Source: Aliiroseovarius sp. F47248L
Lineage (GTDB): Bacteria > Pseudomonadota > Alphaproteobacteria > Rhodobacterales > Rhodobacteraceae
Length of the DNA stretch: 64,000 nucleotides
Direction: 5' to 3'
NCBI RefSeq assembly: GCF_023016085.1
Contig: NZ_JALKBF010000002.1
Coordinates: 62,001-126,000 of the forward strand
Part shown: positions 62,881-64,000 of the stretch, one piece after another
Numbering within the stretch: the stretch's first letter is position 1
How the letters are laid out: the number at the start of each line of letters is the position of its first letter
Position numbers and translations under genes: made by a program
The notes under the pieces: model-generated
Database searches by the model: none
What the model was told of the DNA's origin: nothing
The model's input: the letters and a program-made list of their open reading frames with translations, nothing else

Positions 62881-64000
62881 ATGCAAACTCTGCGCCTTCT
62901 TCTCACGGTTCTTTTCACGGTCTTGGCGGCACCTTTGGTGTCGGCAGCCGAACGGATTGTGCCAGCCGAAGATGGCGCACTTGCAAACGCCATCGCCGGG
63001 GCTGCCCCCGGCGATGTGCTGATCCTGGCACCGGGCCGCCATGCTGGCCCCGTGGTGCTCGACAAAACCATTACGCTGGACGGGCGCGGCAAGGCCGTGA
63101 TCGACGCGGGTGGAACGGGGTCTGTCATCACGGTGACGGGTCCGGATATCGTCGTGCGCGGGCTTGAGCTGATTGGCTCGGGCAGCAGTCACGAAACCAT
63201 CGACAGCGGTGTGCAGCTGACCAAGACAGCACGACGCGCGATTGTCGAAGACAATAGAATTCTGGGCAACCTTTACGGCGTGGACATTCACGGCGCGCGC
63301 GACAGCATCGTGCAGCGCAATGTCATTGAAGGCCGTCAAGATCGCCATATGAATGCACGCGGCAACGGCGTTTACGTTTGGAATGCCGCAGGTGCGCAGG
63401 TGTTGAACAATGACGTCCGGTATGGCCGTGACGGCATCTTCGTCAACACCTCGAAAAAGAACCTGTTCAAGGGCAACCTGTTTCGCGATCTTCGCTTTGC
63501 GGTACATTATATGTATGCCGACCGAAGCGAAGTGTCGGACAATGTCTCAATCGGTAACCACCTTGGTTATGCGATCATGTTCACGACCCATGTGAAGGTA
63601 CTAAACAACGTCTCGATCAACGACCGCGACCACGGCGTCATGCTGAACTATGCCAATGACAGCGAATTTGTCGGCAACTATGTCAAGAACGCCTCTGACC
63701 GCTGCACGTTCCTCTACAACGCTAACAAGAATGTGTTTACCGACAACTGGTTCGAGGGGTGCGATATTGGTATCCACTTCACGGCAGGGTCCGAGCGCAA
63801 CCGCATCGTCGGCAACAGCTTTATCGGCAACCGCACGCAGGTGAAATACGTGTCGACCAAGTGGGTCGAGTGGTCCGAGGACGGGCGCGGCAATTACTGG
63901 AGCGACTTTGCCGCCTTTGACGTGGATGGCGATGGCATCGCGGATGCGCCATATCGTCCCAACGACAGTATGGACCATGTGCTTTGGACCCAGCCTGCCG
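62881..64000 (+). CDS. nosD: NosD: periplasmic copper-centre maturation protein (partial, cut by window end)
   Basis: Translation from the ATG 3 bases after nosZ runs open to the window edge (373 codons). It gives a signal peptide (MQTLRLLLTVLFTVLAAPLV, then SAAE) and a right-handed parallel beta-helix with repeated NN-like turns: DNRILGNLYGVDIHG, NNDVRYGRDGIFVN and NYAN. NosD with NosF and NosY supplies the CuZ centre of NosZ. Missing: the C-terminal part, and the nosFYL genes presumably beyond the edge. Confidence 0.93.
   Translation, partial: MQTLRLLLTVLFTVLAAPLVSAAERIVPAEDGALANAIAGAAPGDVLILAPGRHAGPVVLDKTITLDGRGKAVIDAGGTGSVITVTGPDIVVRGLELIGSGSSHETIDSGVQLTKTARRAIVEDNRILGNLYGVDIHGARDSIVQRNVIEGRQDRHMNARGNGVYVWNAAGAQVLNNDVRYGRDGIFVNTSKKNLFKGNLFRDLRFAVHYMYADRSEVSDNVSIGNHLGYAIMFTTHVKVLNNVSINDRDHGVMLNYANDSEFVGNYVKNASDRCTFLYNANKNVFTDNWFEGCDIGIHFTAGSERNRIVGNSFIGNRTQVKYVSTKWVEWSEDGRGNYWSDFAAFDVDGDGIADAPYRPNDSMDHVLWTQPA

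Overview
The window is about 60% GC, densely packed and rich in ATGA/GTGA-type gene overlaps. The gene content (cobalamin-riboswitch cobalt transporter, Nos denitrification genes, YnjBCD-type ABC transporter, SqrR/BigR-like regulator, succinoglycan-type and exosortase-type polysaccharide genes, PrtD-type secretion ATPase) points to an alphaproteobacterium, most likely a marine Rhodobacteraceae (Roseobacter group) member. No tRNA, rRNA, CRISPR array, IS element or prophage was seen.

Layout. Positions 1-8.2 kb hold metabolic and housekeeping genes: the end of an FGGY sugar kinase, an iron alcohol dehydrogenase, a LysR regulator, a DUF481 outer-membrane protein, a Bcr/CflA efflux pump, gamma-glutamyltransferase, a three-helix membrane protein with a cyclic-nucleotide domain, and a small P-loop kinase. 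From 8.2 to 15.0 kb come an ArsR regulator with the cysteine pair of persulfide sensors, an RND efflux pair, an MFS transporter and a CDF metal exporter. From 15.2 to 19.0 kb a cobalamin riboswitch precedes a five-gene ECF cobalt importer (DUF4198/NikK-like, CbiM, NikL-like, CbiQ, CbiO). The minus-strand block 19.0-23.2 kb is a YnjF-B-C-D operon, followed by a GAPDH-family gene and a ProC-like reductase.

Positions 25.2-30.2 kb hold a minus-strand group: a BTAD/SARP-like winged-helix regulator with tetratricopeptide-like repeats, a PAP2-family protein with an Asn-Lys dipeptide tract, a subtilase without signal or propeptide, and a separate 85-residue protein that looks like a detached I9 propeptide/inhibitor. 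Positions 31.3-36.0 kb are a type I secretion set (ABC, HlyD, TolC/NodT-like). Positions 36.1-45.6 kb are an exopolysaccharide locus: outer-membrane barrel, export lipoprotein-like protein, ExoY-like sugar transferase, ExeA-like ATPase, Wzz, tyrosine autokinase, GT2, and an Alg14/Alg13-like pair.

Positions 45.8-58.2 kb contain a methyltransferase, a degenerate CPBP membrane protein and two giant assembly-line proteins. The first is an NRPS with a formyltransferase-like N-terminus and an adenylation domain interrupted between motifs A4 and A5 by a luciferase-like flavin monooxygenase; its specificity residues read as a glycine-like code. The second is a one-module PKS with the order KS-AT-KR-DH-ACP-TE. 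Together they look able to make a small glycine-plus-malonate product, and this is the most interesting part of the window. The window ends in a nitrous oxide reduction cluster (Cys-rich DUF2946-like protein, nosR, nosZ, nosD cut by the edge) behind a candidate FNR/NnrR box.
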